Source of the DNA: DATKDU01 sp035512595
GTDB taxonomy: Bacteria > Planctomycetota > Planctomycetia > Pirellulales > Pirellulaceae
Reading direction: 5' to 3'
DNA length: 43,857 nucleotides
Assembly: GCA_035512595.1 (NCBI GenBank)
Contig: DATKDU010000254.1
Span: forward strand, 1-43,857
Below are positions 16,850 through 24,855 of this stretch, in pieces; positions within the stretch are counted from its first letter, which is position 1; the number at the start of each line of letters is the position of its first letter. A program made the position numbers and the translations under genes. A model generated the notes under the pieces. It was not told where the DNA came from and did not search any database. It saw only the letters and a list, made by a program, of their open reading frames with translations.

Positions 16850-17341
16850 ATGAGCCAGCCGGACAAGGATCGTTCCGCACCGCCGGCCAAGTCGAAATCG
16901 GGATGCGGTTCGACGATTTTCAAGGGACTACTGGTCCTCGTTGTGCTGGCGGCAGCCGCGGGAGGGGCCTATTACCTGCGCATGGAATATCTGCGGGGCG
17001 TCGCTCGCGAGGAGACGATTCGCAAAGATCTCGAACCACCTTATAAGCTGGCCGTAGAGGCCGTCCAGGATCACGACGAGGTGAAGACCGCCCTTGGCGA
17101 GCCCGTGGAAGCCCAAGGAAGTCTGCGGCGAGAAGGGACGGGGGAGCTCGATCGATCCAATGCCGCGTTCTCCTTCGACGTCGCCGGCTCCAAGGGCCAG
17201 GCGGTCGTTGATGCCATTGCCAAACAGGCCGACGGCCAGTGGCACATCAGCCAGATCAAGGTCAAACTGGCCAGCGGCAAGACGATTGAAGTTCCGCCGC
17301 CAAGTGCGGACGCTCCGCCGGTGATTGACTTCAGTCTTTGA
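16850..17341 (+). CDS. Coa1/Tim21-like membrane-anchored protein
   Basis: 163 residues. There is a Ser/Lys-rich N-terminal tail, one membrane segment (about 25-42, FKGLLVLVVLAAAAGGAYYL), then an alpha-beta domain with AVEAVQDHDEVKTALGEPV and a C-terminal GQAVVDAIAKQADGQWHISQIKVKL. This matches the bacterial cytochrome oxidase assembly factor 1 (Coa1) family pattern, in which V-x-x-x-LG-x-P and the terminal W-x-I-x-x-L/I-x-V are the conserved points. Its bacterial role is not established; an oxidase-assembly role is inferred only by family name, and no oxidase genes are here. It is close behind the ILAAAR-repeat gene and likely co-transcribed. Confidence 0.8.
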   Translation: MSQPDKDRSAPPAKSKSGCGSTIFKGLLVLVVLAAAAGGAYYLRMEYLRGVAREETIRKDLEPPYKLAVEAVQDHDEVKTALGEPVEAQGSLRREGTGELDRSNAAFSFDVAGSKGQAVVDAIAKQADGQWHISQIKVKLASGKTIEVPPPSADAPPVIDFSL

Positions 17342-17378
17342 ACCATCTGGACGGCGCGATTGCCGGAGAACCACCGCC

Positions 17379-18827
17379 GTGCCGCATCTCGAGACGCCTC
17401 AAAGCCGTTGCCGCTTCGCCATCGCTTCCGGCGACATCACGCCCCCGATTGGCATTTACCACCGCATGTGGGGCGCCGCCACGCACGACCGGGCGGAGGG
17501 GATCCATCAGCCGCTGCGGGCGATGGTGGCGATCCTCGCGCCGCTTGTTGATCCGCAGCCGCGGCGGATTCTCGTCAGCCTCGATCACTGCCTCCTCGGC
17601 GTCGAGGAGATGGAGCGGCTCACGGCGCAAGTCAGCCGCGCGGCGCAAGTGCCGGCCAGCGAGTTGCTGGTCACGTTCACGCACACGCACGGCGCTGGCC
17701 TGATGAGCCTGGACCGAGCGAATCTCCCGGGCGGCGAATTGATCGCGCCGTATCTGGATCGCGTGGCAGGGGTCGTCTCCGAGCTGGTCAGCGATGCCGC
17801 TGCGAAACTTACTCCCGCCACAATCGTCTACGGCACCGGCCGCTGCTCGCTGGCCATCCATCGCGACCAGTGGGACGCGGATTCGCAGCAATGGGTCTGC
17901 GGATTCAATCCAATAGTTCCCGCGGATCAGACGCTCCTCGCTGCCCGCGTCACTGGCGACGATGGCCGCGTGCTGGGGACGATCGTCAACTACGCTTGCC
18001 ATCCGACGACGCTCGCCTGGGCCAACAAGCTGGTCAGCCCCGACTGGCCGGGGACGATGCGGGACGTCGTTGAGCAGGCGATGGCCGCACCGTGCTTGTT
18101 CCTGCAAGGCGCTTCGGGCGAGCTAGGGCCGCGGGATGGTTACGTGGGCGATGTGGCCGTCGCCGAGCAAAACGGCCGGCAAGTGGCCCATGCCGCACTT
18201 TCAGTGATCGAGTCGCTGCCGCCGCCACTGACCTGCTACGAATATGCCGGGCCCGTCGTGTCGGGCGCGACGCTGGGCCAGTGGAAGCATCGGCCGCTTG
18301 ACCCGGCCGCGAGAAGCAGGCTCGAACGATTCGACGCGCGCGATGAAACTCTGCCGCTGCCATACCGGCCCGACCTGCCGACGAAAGAGCAGGCCGCCGC
18401 CGCGCTGGGTCGTTATCAGTCGGAAGAATCCGGCGCTAGGTCGCGCGGCGATGTGGCCGCCTCTCGCAACTCGCGTGCGATGGTCGAGCGGCAGACGCGG
18501 ATGATCCGGCGGTTGGAACAATTGCCCCCGGGCGACCAATACCCACTGCGAATCCAACTGTGGCGGATGGGGGACGCCATCTGGCTGGCGGTGTCGGGGG
18601 AGCATTACTCGTTCCTGCAAACCTCGCTGCGGACGCGATTCCCTGGCGTTCCCATCGTGGTCATCACGCTCACCGGCGGCTGGGGGCCGTCGTACATCCC
18701 CACCCGCGAGACGTACGGCAAAGGCATCTATCAGGAATCGATCGCCCTCGTCGCGCCGGGGAGCCTCGAACAGATTGTCGAACACGTTGTGGGCCGAATC
18801 CGCGAGCTGAGAGAGCAGAGGTCATAG
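17379..18827 (+). CDS. Neutral/alkaline ceramidase-like protein
   Basis: 482 residues from GTG at 17379, which has a GGAG 11 nt upstream. An ATG at 17325 would add 18 residues but overlaps the previous gene by 17 bp and gives atypical sequence. The pattern is that of the neutral/alkaline non-lysosomal ceramidase N-terminal domain: GDITPPIGI and MWG near residues 20-30, the zinc-ligand type VTFTHTHGAG, IVNYACHPTTL, and LQGASGELGPRDGYVGD. No signal peptide is seen, so it may be cytoplasmic. The substrate may not be ceramide: many planctomycete homologues are annotated this way and sit beside sugar-acid enzymes. The next gene is an enolase-superfamily dehydratase. Confidence 0.85.
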   Translation: MPHLETPQSRCRFAIASGDITPPIGIYHRMWGAATHDRAEGIHQPLRAMVAILAPLVDPQPRRILVSLDHCLLGVEEMERLTAQVSRAAQVPASELLVTFTHTHGAGLMSLDRANLPGGELIAPYLDRVAGVVSELVSDAAAKLTPATIVYGTGRCSLAIHRDQWDADSQQWVCGFNPIVPADQTLLAARVTGDDGRVLGTIVNYACHPTTLAWANKLVSPDWPGTMRDVVEQAMAAPCLFLQGASGELGPRDGYVGDVAVAEQNGRQVAHAALSVIESLPPPLTCYEYAGPVVSGATLGQWKHRPLDPAARSRLERFDARDETLPLPYRPDLPTKEQAAAALGRYQSEESGARSRGDVAASRNSRAMVERQTRMIRRLEQLPPGDQYPLRIQLWRMGDAIWLAVSGEHYSFLQTSLRTRFPGVPIVVITLTGGWGPSYIPTRETYGKGIYQESIALVAPGSLEQIVEHVVGRIRELREQRS

Positions 18828-18851
18828 GTCAGGATGAGAGTTAGGTGCTAC

Positions 18852-18952
18852 AGGTACCGAGTACGGAGTACCAAGTACCGAAGTGTCTACCTACCTTCTG
18901 CTTTCCGGCCTCCGACCTCCGGCCTCTACTCTCTGACCTCTGCACCCCTACC
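18852..18952. repeat. Degenerate simple-sequence tract
   Basis: Two runs of short degenerate repeats: GTACCGAGTACGGAGTACC-type units at 18854-18881 and (CCTCCGA/CTCTGACC)-type units at 18908-18943. Similar text-like repeats are at 21994-22092 and 2684-2733. They fill the gap between the ceramidase-like and dehydratase genes. Confidence 0.6.
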
Positions 18953-18954
18953 CC

Positions 18955-20133
18955 ATGAAAATCACCGCCATCGAAACGCTCATCTGCCATGCCCGGATGC
19001 GCAACTGGGTGTTCGTCAAAGTCGTGACCGATCAGCCGGGCCTGTATGGCTGGGGGGAAGCGACCCTCGAATGGCACACCCGCGGCGTCGTCGGGGCGAT
19101 CGAAGACCTCGCGCAACTGCTGATCGGCGAAGATCCGACGCGCCCCGAGCACCTGTGGCAGATGATGTACCGCCAGCACTTCTGGCACGGCCAGGGGATC
19201 GTCCGCGCGACCGCGATCGCCGGCATCGACATCGCCCTGTGGGACATCGTGGGAAAACAGCTCGGCGTGCCGTGCAGCAAGCTGTGGGGCGGGCCGGTTC
19301 GCGATTACGTCCGCACTTACTGCCATCTGGGCGGCGGGCGGATGGAAGATTTTTACGAGACGCCGGTCGATAACGCCCAGCGCTTTGCCGACCTGGCGCG
19401 CCAGGCGGTCGCCGACGGCTACACGGCGTTCAAGAGCATGGCGGTTCCCTCGACGATGCCGATCGAAGGGCTCAAACCGGTGCGCGCCGCAGCCACTGCT
19501 GTCGAAGCGATGCGCCAAGCCGTGGGCGAGGAGATCGACATCATGGTCGATTGCCACGCGCGTCCCTCGCCCGCCATGGGGCTAGCATTCGGCAGGGCGC
19601 TCGAGCCCTTTGGCCTCTATTTCTTCGAGGAGCCCTGCTGGCCGGAGAGCATCGAGGGGCTGGCGATGATCAACCGATCGATCACGACCCCCGTGGCCAC
19701 CGGCGAGCGGATGACCCACCTGGCTCAGTTCCGCGATCTGTTCGCGGCCCGCGGCTGCGAGATCTGCCAGCTCGATCTGACCCACTGCGGCGGCTTCACC
19801 GAGGCCCGCCGGATTGCCGCTCTGGCCGAAGCACATCGCATCGCCCTGGCCCCCCACAATCCGCAAGGGCCGGTGAGCACCGCCGCGTCGCTGGAGTTCG
19901 GCTTCTCGCAACCGAGCTACATCATCTGCGAAACGGTCACCAGCGACGTTCCCTGGCGGCAGGACATCGTCCGCGAAGGTTTTTCCATTGAGTCAGCCGG
20001 TCGCATCGTCCGTCCCAATTCGCGCCCCGGCCTCGGCATCGAGATCAACGAGGCGGAAGTCCGCAAGCACCCGTTTGCGCAGGAGACCCTCCAGCGGGTC
20101 TTTTATCGCGACGGCAGCGTCGGGGACTGGTAA
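18955..20133 (+). CDS. Galactonate dehydratase-like enolase-superfamily enzyme
   Basis: 392 residues, the usual length for the mandelate racemase/muconate lactonising group. The N-terminal capping domain (about 1-125) has VFVKVVTDQPGLYGWGEAT and the GIDIALWDIVGK segment. The barrel domain shows VDCHAR (metal ligand Asp and, two residues on, His, as in D-galactonate dehydratase), FFEEPCWPE (second acidic ligand), TGERM (third) and APHNPQGPVS, whose His would be the second catalytic base. The best guess is dehydration of a sugar acid such as D-galactonate; the exact acid cannot be read from sequence. The context (ceramidase-like hydrolase upstream) may indicate a small carbohydrate catabolic unit. 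Confidence 0.88.
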   Translation: MKITAIETLICHARMRNWVFVKVVTDQPGLYGWGEATLEWHTRGVVGAIEDLAQLLIGEDPTRPEHLWQMMYRQHFWHGQGIVRATAIAGIDIALWDIVGKQLGVPCSKLWGGPVRDYVRTYCHLGGGRMEDFYETPVDNAQRFADLARQAVADGYTAFKSMAVPSTMPIEGLKPVRAAATAVEAMRQAVGEEIDIMVDCHARPSPAMGLAFGRALEPFGLYFFEEPCWPESIEGLAMINRSITTPVATGERMTHLAQFRDLFAARGCEICQLDLTHCGGFTEARRIAALAEAHRIALAPHNPQGPVSTAASLEFGFSQPSYIICETVTSDVPWRQDIVREGFSIESAGRIVRPNSRPGLGIEINEAEVRKHPFAQETLQRVFYRDGSVGDW

Positions 20134-20193
20134 TCACCGTCCCCGGCAGCGAAAAAACTTCCTCTCATCGGCCGAATTGCCGGCAAACTTAAC

Positions 20194-20223
20194 TTGCGGA
20201 TTGATTTTCGTTTCGATTACAAT
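20194..20223 (+). promoter_or_regulatory. Candidate promoter
   Basis: TTGCGG (20194-20199), 18-bp spacer, TACAAT (20218-20223), about 97 bp before the small membrane protein gene at 20320. Confidence 0.45.
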
Positions 20224-20319
20224 CCGGCCCGCGACTTCGACCGGAGTCGCTGCCAGCAGCCGCTCCCGCAAGCGGCGGCTGACCTTCACTGCTCGAGCAA
20301 GGATGCTTCGGAGCCGTCA

Positions 20320-20595
20320 ATGATCGACTTTGTAGACCCGGTGGCGTTTTGGGGATTGCTTCTCGTACAACTGGCCGGCCTGGCGAGCATCGTGCTCGGC
20401 CGACTGCCGCGGCCAGGAAAGGCGCACGACTACTGCCGCGGCATCTATCTAGGGTGCCTGGCGGTGCTGGCGGCCGCCACCTTTGGGGCGATCGTCTGCG
20501 ATAGCAGTTGGTGGGCCTGGTGCGGGACCACCCTGTCTCTCATGGCTGTGGGGGGCACGCTCGACGTGAGCGGCTCCATCCCCACGGGTTTCTGA
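20320..20595 (+). CDS. Small three-helix membrane protein
   Basis: 91 residues from ATG at 20320. An upstream start at 20194 would place the promoter-like sequence inside the gene. There are three hydrophobic helices (about 9-27, 42-60, 63-78), a short basic loop (GRLPRPGKAHDYCRG) and a hydrophilic C-terminus (TLDVSGSIPTGF). Small proteins of this architecture are common in planctomycetes with no assigned role. I recognise no catalytic residues. The 412 bp that follow hold no gene, only GC-rich spacer and a weak promoter for the BON gene. Confidence 0.7.
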   Translation: MIDFVDPVAFWGLLLVQLAGLASIVLGRLPRPGKAHDYCRGIYLGCLAVLAAATFGAIVCDSSWWAWCGTTLSLMAVGGTLDVSGSIPTGF

Positions 20596-20791
20596 CTGCC
20601 GCTCTTCGGCACAGCCTCGTCTCGACACTGCCGCTCTCGACGCGGCCCCGCTAGCACGCGCACGAGCCTCGGCGCGCGCCTGCAAATTCTCCGCAGTCGT
20701 TAAAGCTTTCCGCGCGGCCGCGCATTTCGTAACTTCGTTGCCAGAAGCATCTTCCCGAGCACTGGCAAAATCCAAAAAAACCTACCCTTCG

Positions 20792-20818
20792 TTGCGATCG
20801 GCTTCCGACAAGTAATAT
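20792..20818 (+). promoter_or_regulatory. Weak candidate promoter for the BON gene
   Basis: TTGCGA (20792-20797) and a good -10 box TAATAT (20813-20818) with a short 15-bp spacer, in the gene-free 20596-21007 stretch. It would leave a leader of about 185 nt. Confidence 0.3.
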
Positions 20819-21007
20819 CGGCGACCTGTTCGTCACCGCACTTGCGCACGGATTTCAGGCCCAGGCCACCCGCGCACGGTTCCAGTGCCGCACAGCATCG
20901 CCGACCGACAAGCCATCTACCCACAGCAGGGCGCTCGCTCCCGTCGTACCGCCCGCGACTGTGTTGGAGACACGCAAGGACTTGCATCATCCTCAGGAGG
21001 GGGACCC

Positions 21008-21916
21008 ATGCGACGTTACGTATTCTCGTTAGCGCTGATCGCCGCGGCCGTGCTGGGGCCGCCTTTGGCGCTGGGCAACGATCAACAGATCGCCCAGACG
21101 ATCGTGGAACGCCTGCAAGCACAAAAGAAAGCTGGCAACTTGAAGGGCTTCAGCCTGGACCTCCAGGTGGAAGAGGGCGAAGTCTGGTTGACCGGGCGCG
21201 TCAGCTCGGCCGAACAGCAGTCGCTGACCCTGGACATTGCCCGCCGCGTGCCGGGGGTCAAGCAGGTGGTCAACGACATCACCGTCGAGCAACCGGCCCC
21301 AGCCAAGACCGCCAACCGCAACCTGTTTGCCAGCATCGGCAGCAAGGTTCGTCAGGCGGTCGGGCAGGACGATCAGCAATCGGAGCCGGCCGCCATTGGC
21401 ACGGGCGTCGAAGGCGGAAACGCTTACTACGCCGGCGCCGCTACGGCTCCCGCTCCGATTCCGGCCCCGGCCATTGCCGGCCCGCTGCCGCAGCAGTTCG
21501 CCGGCCCCATTCCGCAGCAGTACGCTGGACCGATGCCGCAGTACTACTATCCCCGGTCGAACATGCCGATGGCTTACGCTCCGGCCCGCACCATCGCTCA
21601 TCAGAACGGTGTCGTCCCGGGGGATGTCGCCGGCCCGGCCCATGGACACCCGGTCCCGATGCACATCCCCGGCAGCACGTTGGGCATGGCCCCCGCTCGC
21701 TACGATCACCCGAACATGCCCGGCTATGCCTGGCCGAGCTACGCCTCGCACCCCAACTACGCAGCAGTGACCTACCCGAAGCAGTACAGCCCGACCGCCT
21801 GGCCGTACATCGGACCGTTCTATCCTTATCCGCAAGTCCCGTTGGGCTGGCGGAAAGTGACCCTGGAATGGGATGACGGGTGGTGGATGCTGGACTTCAA
21901 AGACCGCCGCCACTAA
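21008..21916 (+). CDS. Secreted BON-domain protein with Pro-rich tail
   Basis: 302 residues; ATG at 21008 is preceded by a strong AGGAGGGG ribosome site, which rules out the longer start. A signal peptide (1-23, ending LALGN) is followed by one BON domain (about 24-95): IVERLQAQKKAGNLKGFSLDLQVEEGEVWLTGRVSS...VVNDITV, the typical lipid/surface-associated fold. The remainder is rich in Pro, Gln, Tyr and Met (QQFAGPIPQQYAGPMPQYYY), resembling planctomycete wall or surface proteins, and ends in an aromatic-rich conserved segment (GWRKVTLEWDDGWWMLDF). It is probably a periplasmic or surface protein. It is followed by a textbook terminator, so it is transcribed alone. Confidence 0.88.
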   Translation: MRRYVFSLALIAAAVLGPPLALGNDQQIAQTIVERLQAQKKAGNLKGFSLDLQVEEGEVWLTGRVSSAEQQSLTLDIARRVPGVKQVVNDITVEQPAPAKTANRNLFASIGSKVRQAVGQDDQQSEPAAIGTGVEGGNAYYAGAATAPAPIPAPAIAGPLPQQFAGPIPQQYAGPMPQYYYPRSNMPMAYAPARTIAHQNGVVPGDVAGPAHGHPVPMHIPGSTLGMAPARYDHPNMPGYAWPSYASHPNYAAVTYPKQYSPTAWPYIGPFYPYPQVPLGWRKVTLEWDDGWWMLDFKDRRH

Positions 21917-21955
21917 ACCAGGGCCGCAAAACGGGCAGTCAGTAACGTCGCACAG

Positions 21956-21989
21956 CCCCGGCAGGACCAGCCTCCTGCCGGGGTTTTTT
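21956..21989 (+). terminator. Rho-independent terminator
   Basis: A perfect 11-bp GC-rich stem (21956-21966 with 21973-21983, CCCCGGCAGGA), 6-nt loop, then T6 (21984-21989), 40 bp after the BON gene stop. Confidence 0.93.
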
Positions 21990-21993
21990 CGTT

Positions 21994-22092
21994 AGGGTTC
22001 AGGGTTCAGGGTTCAGGGTTCAGGAGTCGGAAATCTTGCAATTGCTCCCTGACCTCTGACCTCTTCACCCAGAACCCTGAACCCCGAACCCT
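21994..22092. repeat. Heptamer-repeat hairpin element
   Basis: Four perfect tandem AGGGTTC units (21994-22021) and, on the other side, an inverted set GAACCCTGAACCCCGAACCCT-like at 22072-22092. The arms can pair into a long hairpin. It sits directly behind the terminator. The rest of the gap to the lipoprotein gene (22093-22304) shows only a TTGACA box at 22176 without a clear -10. Confidence 0.8.
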
Positions 22093-22304
22093 CGCTAGCA
22101 CACCCCTGCTACCGCTTCGCTAACTTTCCTCCCTTTTTTCCCGTTCACCGGAAAATCCTGCAAGTTCGTTACAGCTTGACACGATAAATAGGTCTGGAAA
22201 CGGAAGCGGGCCCCTCGCCCAGCGACCGCTTCATCCATCGACCCCCACCAAGCTAGGCACGGTTTGGCGGCGCCCATGCCGCCGCGACGACCAGAGGAAT
22301 TGTC

Positions 22305-22880
22305 ATGTCTCACAGGTTCGCGATCGCGGCACTCGGAATCGTATGTGCCACGTTGTCCGTAACCAGCACCGGCTGCGTGGGGCTGCACGCCGGAGTCGAT
22401 CTGGGAGTTTTCGGAGTTCCCATCCCAGTCAGCCCTTACTTCCAGAAAAAGCAAGAAGACAAGTTCTGGAACCACGAGCGGTACGAACGGGTGCCGATCC
22501 TGGGGCCGCTGGTCCCTGGAGCTCCGACGGAGGCTCTCGATCCGCCGAGCGACGATGAAGTGATGCGGGCCTGGGAGCGGGCCAACCCGATCCAGGGCGG
22601 CCTGCCTTTCCTGCACGAATTCCAGCGGAACAACGTCCGCATCGTCAAGGACAAGATTGCCGACTACGTCGATCCGCCGCGGGTCGTGCCGCTGATCGGG
22701 CCGGTGCAGCTCCACCACTGCCATTACAAGTGTACGATCTACTACACCGAAGTGACCCGCGTCGGCTGGCCGATTCCGCACACGCTCGTCGATGAGGACG
22801 CCCAGGAAGTGATCTACATCGACCACAACCACTTCCACATGGTCGGCAACATCAACCCCGGCCCGAGCTCGAACTACTAA
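22305..22880 (+). CDS. Predicted lipoprotein, Cys/His-rich C-terminus
   Basis: 191 residues. The signal peptide ends at a lipobox-like STGC (Cys about residue 24), so the protein should be lipid-anchored. The centre has a Pro-rich, Tyr-rich segment and an acidic helix (PPSDDEVMRAWERA). The C-terminal 60 residues carry an unusual cluster, LHHCHYKCTIYY, and further on IDHNHFHMVGN, which could bind a metal. I recognise no named family; it looks like a planctomycete-specific conserved protein. The ribosome site AGAGGAA is 8 nt before ATG. It is single-gene, bracketed by terminators. Confidence 0.82.
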   Translation: MSHRFAIAALGIVCATLSVTSTGCVGLHAGVDLGVFGVPIPVSPYFQKKQEDKFWNHERYERVPILGPLVPGAPTEALDPPSDDEVMRAWERANPIQGGLPFLHEFQRNNVRIVKDKIADYVDPPRVVPLIGPVQLHHCHYKCTIYYTEVTRVGWPIPHTLVDEDAQEVIYIDHNHFHMVGNINPGPSSNY

Positions 22881-22918
22881 CAAGCCGGCAGCAGAACGGT
22901 CCAAAAAATCCCACTCAA

Positions 22919-22950
22919 CCCGGCTGCGGGCAGCAGCCGGGCTCGGTTGT
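22919..22950 (+). terminator. Probable Rho-independent terminator
   Basis: A perfect 9-bp stem CCCGGCTGC/GCAGCCGGG (22919-22927 with 22933-22941), 5-nt loop, followed by a modest T-rich tail (TTGTTTC), 38 bp after the lipoprotein gene. Confidence 0.75.
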
Positions 22951-23129
22951 TTCTTGGCCGCGGGCAAATGGGCTAGGGCAAATCGGCCGCCGCAAACGCC
23001 CTGAGGTCGCTGCCGCGCCGTCACAAGACTTTGCGCAGATCGCCAATTGTCGTAAATCGTTGGCGGGCCAGCCTCTTGTGCCGCCGGATCGAGATGGCCC
23101 ACAAGATTTCACAAGGGTTTGGCCGATTG

Positions 23130-23694
23130 TGCCGCAAAGCATTGGCACGACGACCCTTCCGGATACCACGCCCTTCGGGAACGCCCCAGGCGCGCTAGCG
23201 CGAAATGGCAGTCCTCTCTCCGCTGAGGAAGGCTCGATTTGACAGCAAGGGGACTCCGTCAAACGTCACCTCGTCCCCCCTGTTCGGGGTGGCAGGCCGG
23301 ATATCAATATAAGCGATTTGACCATTCTAGTTCGCTTATGCGTCGCCTTTAAGTCCTGCCGCTGCAACCGCTTGCGATTTCGACCATTTTTTCCTTTAAT
23401 AAGCGACTTCGGGGCTCCGTGCAGGCCGCACTTGGTAGCCGAAGTCGTGAGACTTCGGACGCCCCCTGGATCACTACCTGGCTGGAAAGTTCTGAATCAA
23501 TTGTCAATGAGCATCGCGAGCGGCACTGGCCGTCCGGGGGCAGTTTGCGCCGCTAGCCCACGTGCGGCAGGTTTCCCTGCGGCGGGCCAGTGCGCACGAC
23601 TGTCCACTAGGCATGATACACGGTAGTGGACAATAATTCCATAGCCCCACCACGAAAAAAGTTGATGCCCAACGTAGTCCACTCGCTCCGCGAG
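23130..23694 (+). repeat. 565-bp dispersed repeat, copy 1
   Basis: It matches 33048-33616 in the same orientation at roughly 90% identity with scattered small indels. No frame is conserved over the whole length. Shared structures include TAAGCGA...TCGCTTA inverted arms, a CCGAAGTC-GTGA-GACTTCGG hairpin, and a GTCCACTAGGCATGATACA-type block. The stretch 22951-23129 before it holds no gene. Confidence 0.9.
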
Positions 23695-24185
23695 TGGTTT
23701 GCAGGGGCACTCGCGGAGCGAGTGCACCACTTCGACGGGCTGGGAAGCCCGTCCAGCGGCGTGGGGACGGCGTTGACGGGCGCCGATCGATGAGAATCCC
23801 CTCGACAACCTGGAGGAGTGGCAACCGCTGATACAGGTCCACTACCCAATGGTTGCCACGCGATCTGGCACAAGCGATCGGTGACCTCCGACAGCGGCAC
23901 GTCGGGGGCCACCGTGGCCAGCGCCTCCAGATACCGTTCGTTGGCCGCTTGCGAGAGCCGGCAACGCCGCGACAGATCGGCCACCGACTTGCGGAGCTTC
24001 CGCCACTGCGGCTTCCCCTGCGGGTCGCCCTGCCGGCGGCGATAGACCTTCAGTCCGCGGGCGTCGTTGAGCGTGGTCTCGACGCGGAGCAGCGTCGGCT
24101 GTTTATTGTACATCTTGACCGAGTTCTGGCCGGCGCGGTGCTTGAGGCGGACCCCCTCCTCGCGGCGTTTCAGATCGCTCATCAC
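23607..24185 (-). pseudogene. Remnant of a planctomycete conserved protein
   Basis: The first 110 or so residues read like real protein: GVRLKHRAGQNSVKMYNKQ, LRVETTLNDARGLKVYRR, RRCRLSQAANERYLEAL. I recall this pattern from a larger, repeated planctomycete/acidobacterial family of unknown (possibly mobile-element) function, in which this segment is internal. Here the N-terminal part is missing upstream of 24185, and the C-terminal end runs into palindromic repeats and the 565-bp element, giving a junk-like tail (SPSKWCTRSASAPANHSRSEW). I therefore call it a two-sided fragment. The remaining 24186-24259 contains a half REP and no gene. Confidence 0.6.
23680..23724. repeat. Inverted 17-bp palindromic pair
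   Basis: CACTCGCTCCGCGAGTG (23680-23696) and its exact reverse complement CACTCGCGGAGCGAGTG (23708-23724); each is itself a 7-bp stem with a 3-nt loop. It lies at the right boundary of the 565-bp repeat. A GACGGGCT-GGGA-AGCCCGTC hairpin follows at 23734. Confidence 0.85.
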
Positions 24186-24259
24186 CAGACCCGCGTATCG
24201 GCCGTGGATGGATTTCCTTCGCTGGCGCTTCAGGCTTGTGGAGACGGCGTCAGCGTTGC

Positions 24260-24778
24260 CTACGACTGCTCCTTGGCGTGCAGCTCCGCGTGCTGCTGTT
24301 CGTCGTGCGGCCGATTGTCAAAACCCGCCTCCGCGGTCAGTTCCATCGCATCGACGAATTTTACATTCGCGCACTCGTCGATCTCGTGCGTCTGGCAGGC
24401 GTGATGGTCGGGGATGAAGAACCGCACCGGCCCGCCCGCCTTGGCCGGCAGCGGCTGGCCGTTTTGGGCGTAGATCACGACTGCTTTGTCGCGCACGGCC
24501 GAGAGTGGAATGCTGGCGTGGAAGTTGTCGGCAGTCGCGTGCAGGCCGAGGTACTTCGCCTCGGCCTGCGGCTGCACCAGTTCCAGAATGCCGGCGAGCG
24601 TGACCGCGGTCCCCTGCTTGCCAGGTGCCATGCGGCTGACGTCGGCGATCTGATGGCGAGCGGCGATTGCCGCCAGGTCGGCGAAGGAGAGTTGGCGTGG
24701 AGAGGAGACGAGACCGGTGATGGAGAGGGACATGATGTAATCGTTGGCTGGCGTGAGAACTGCATTCTGCGCGGCCAT
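24260..24778 (-). CDS. Molybdopterin-oxidoreductase-type domain protein, lacking the Mo cysteine
   Basis: 172 residues. The fold pattern is that of the sulfite oxidase/YedY Moco-binding domain: LSITGLVSSPRQLSFADLAAI, then TAVTLAGILELV, SIPLSAVRDKAVVIYAQNGQPLPAKAGGPVRFFIP. In true enzymes a cysteine ligates molybdenum in the segment between the second strand and the V-x-L-x-x-LL helix; here that region reads IADVSRMAPGKQGTAV with no cysteine. The only cysteines (ACQTHEIDECAN) lie late in the domain. It may be a non-catalytic relative. It has no signal peptide. It lies downstream of a truncated DUF1501 gene on the same strand, 77 bp apart. Confidence 0.75.
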   Translation of the reverse strand: MAAQNAVLTPANDYIMSLSITGLVSSPRQLSFADLAAIAARHQIADVSRMAPGKQGTAVTLAGILELVQPQAEAKYLGLHATADNFHASIPLSAVRDKAVVIYAQNGQPLPAKAGGPVRFFIPDHHACQTHEIDECANVKFVDAMELTAEAGFDNRPHDEQQHAELHAKEQS

Positions 24779-24806
24779 GCAATTTTACCTGCCAATTCTC
24801 TTTTAA

Positions 24807-24855
24807 GGCAGGCGAGACGCCTGCCCCACGAAAGCAGACAAGCGGGACGCTTGTC
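24807..24855. repeat. Two adjacent small palindromes
   Basis: GGCAGGCG-AGA-CGCCTGCC (24807-24825) and GACAAGCG-GGA-CGCTTGTC (24837-24855). The second ends exactly next to the stop codon of the DUF1501 gene. Both have the same 8-3-8 design. Confidence 0.8.

Noticed and set aside
15822..16880. 352-codon minus-strand Gly/Arg/Ser-rich frame
   Set aside because: Its composition arises from the Ala/Pro-rich gene on the other strand.
21994..22021. Telomere or CRISPR interpretation of the AGGGTTC repeats
   Set aside because: The units are only 7 bp, with no spacers, and lie inside a chromosome-like gene context.
23318..23626. Conserved small protein inside the 565-bp repeat
   Set aside because: The frame is shared with copy 2 for only about 60 codons and then diverges by frameshift; amino acid changes are not conservative.
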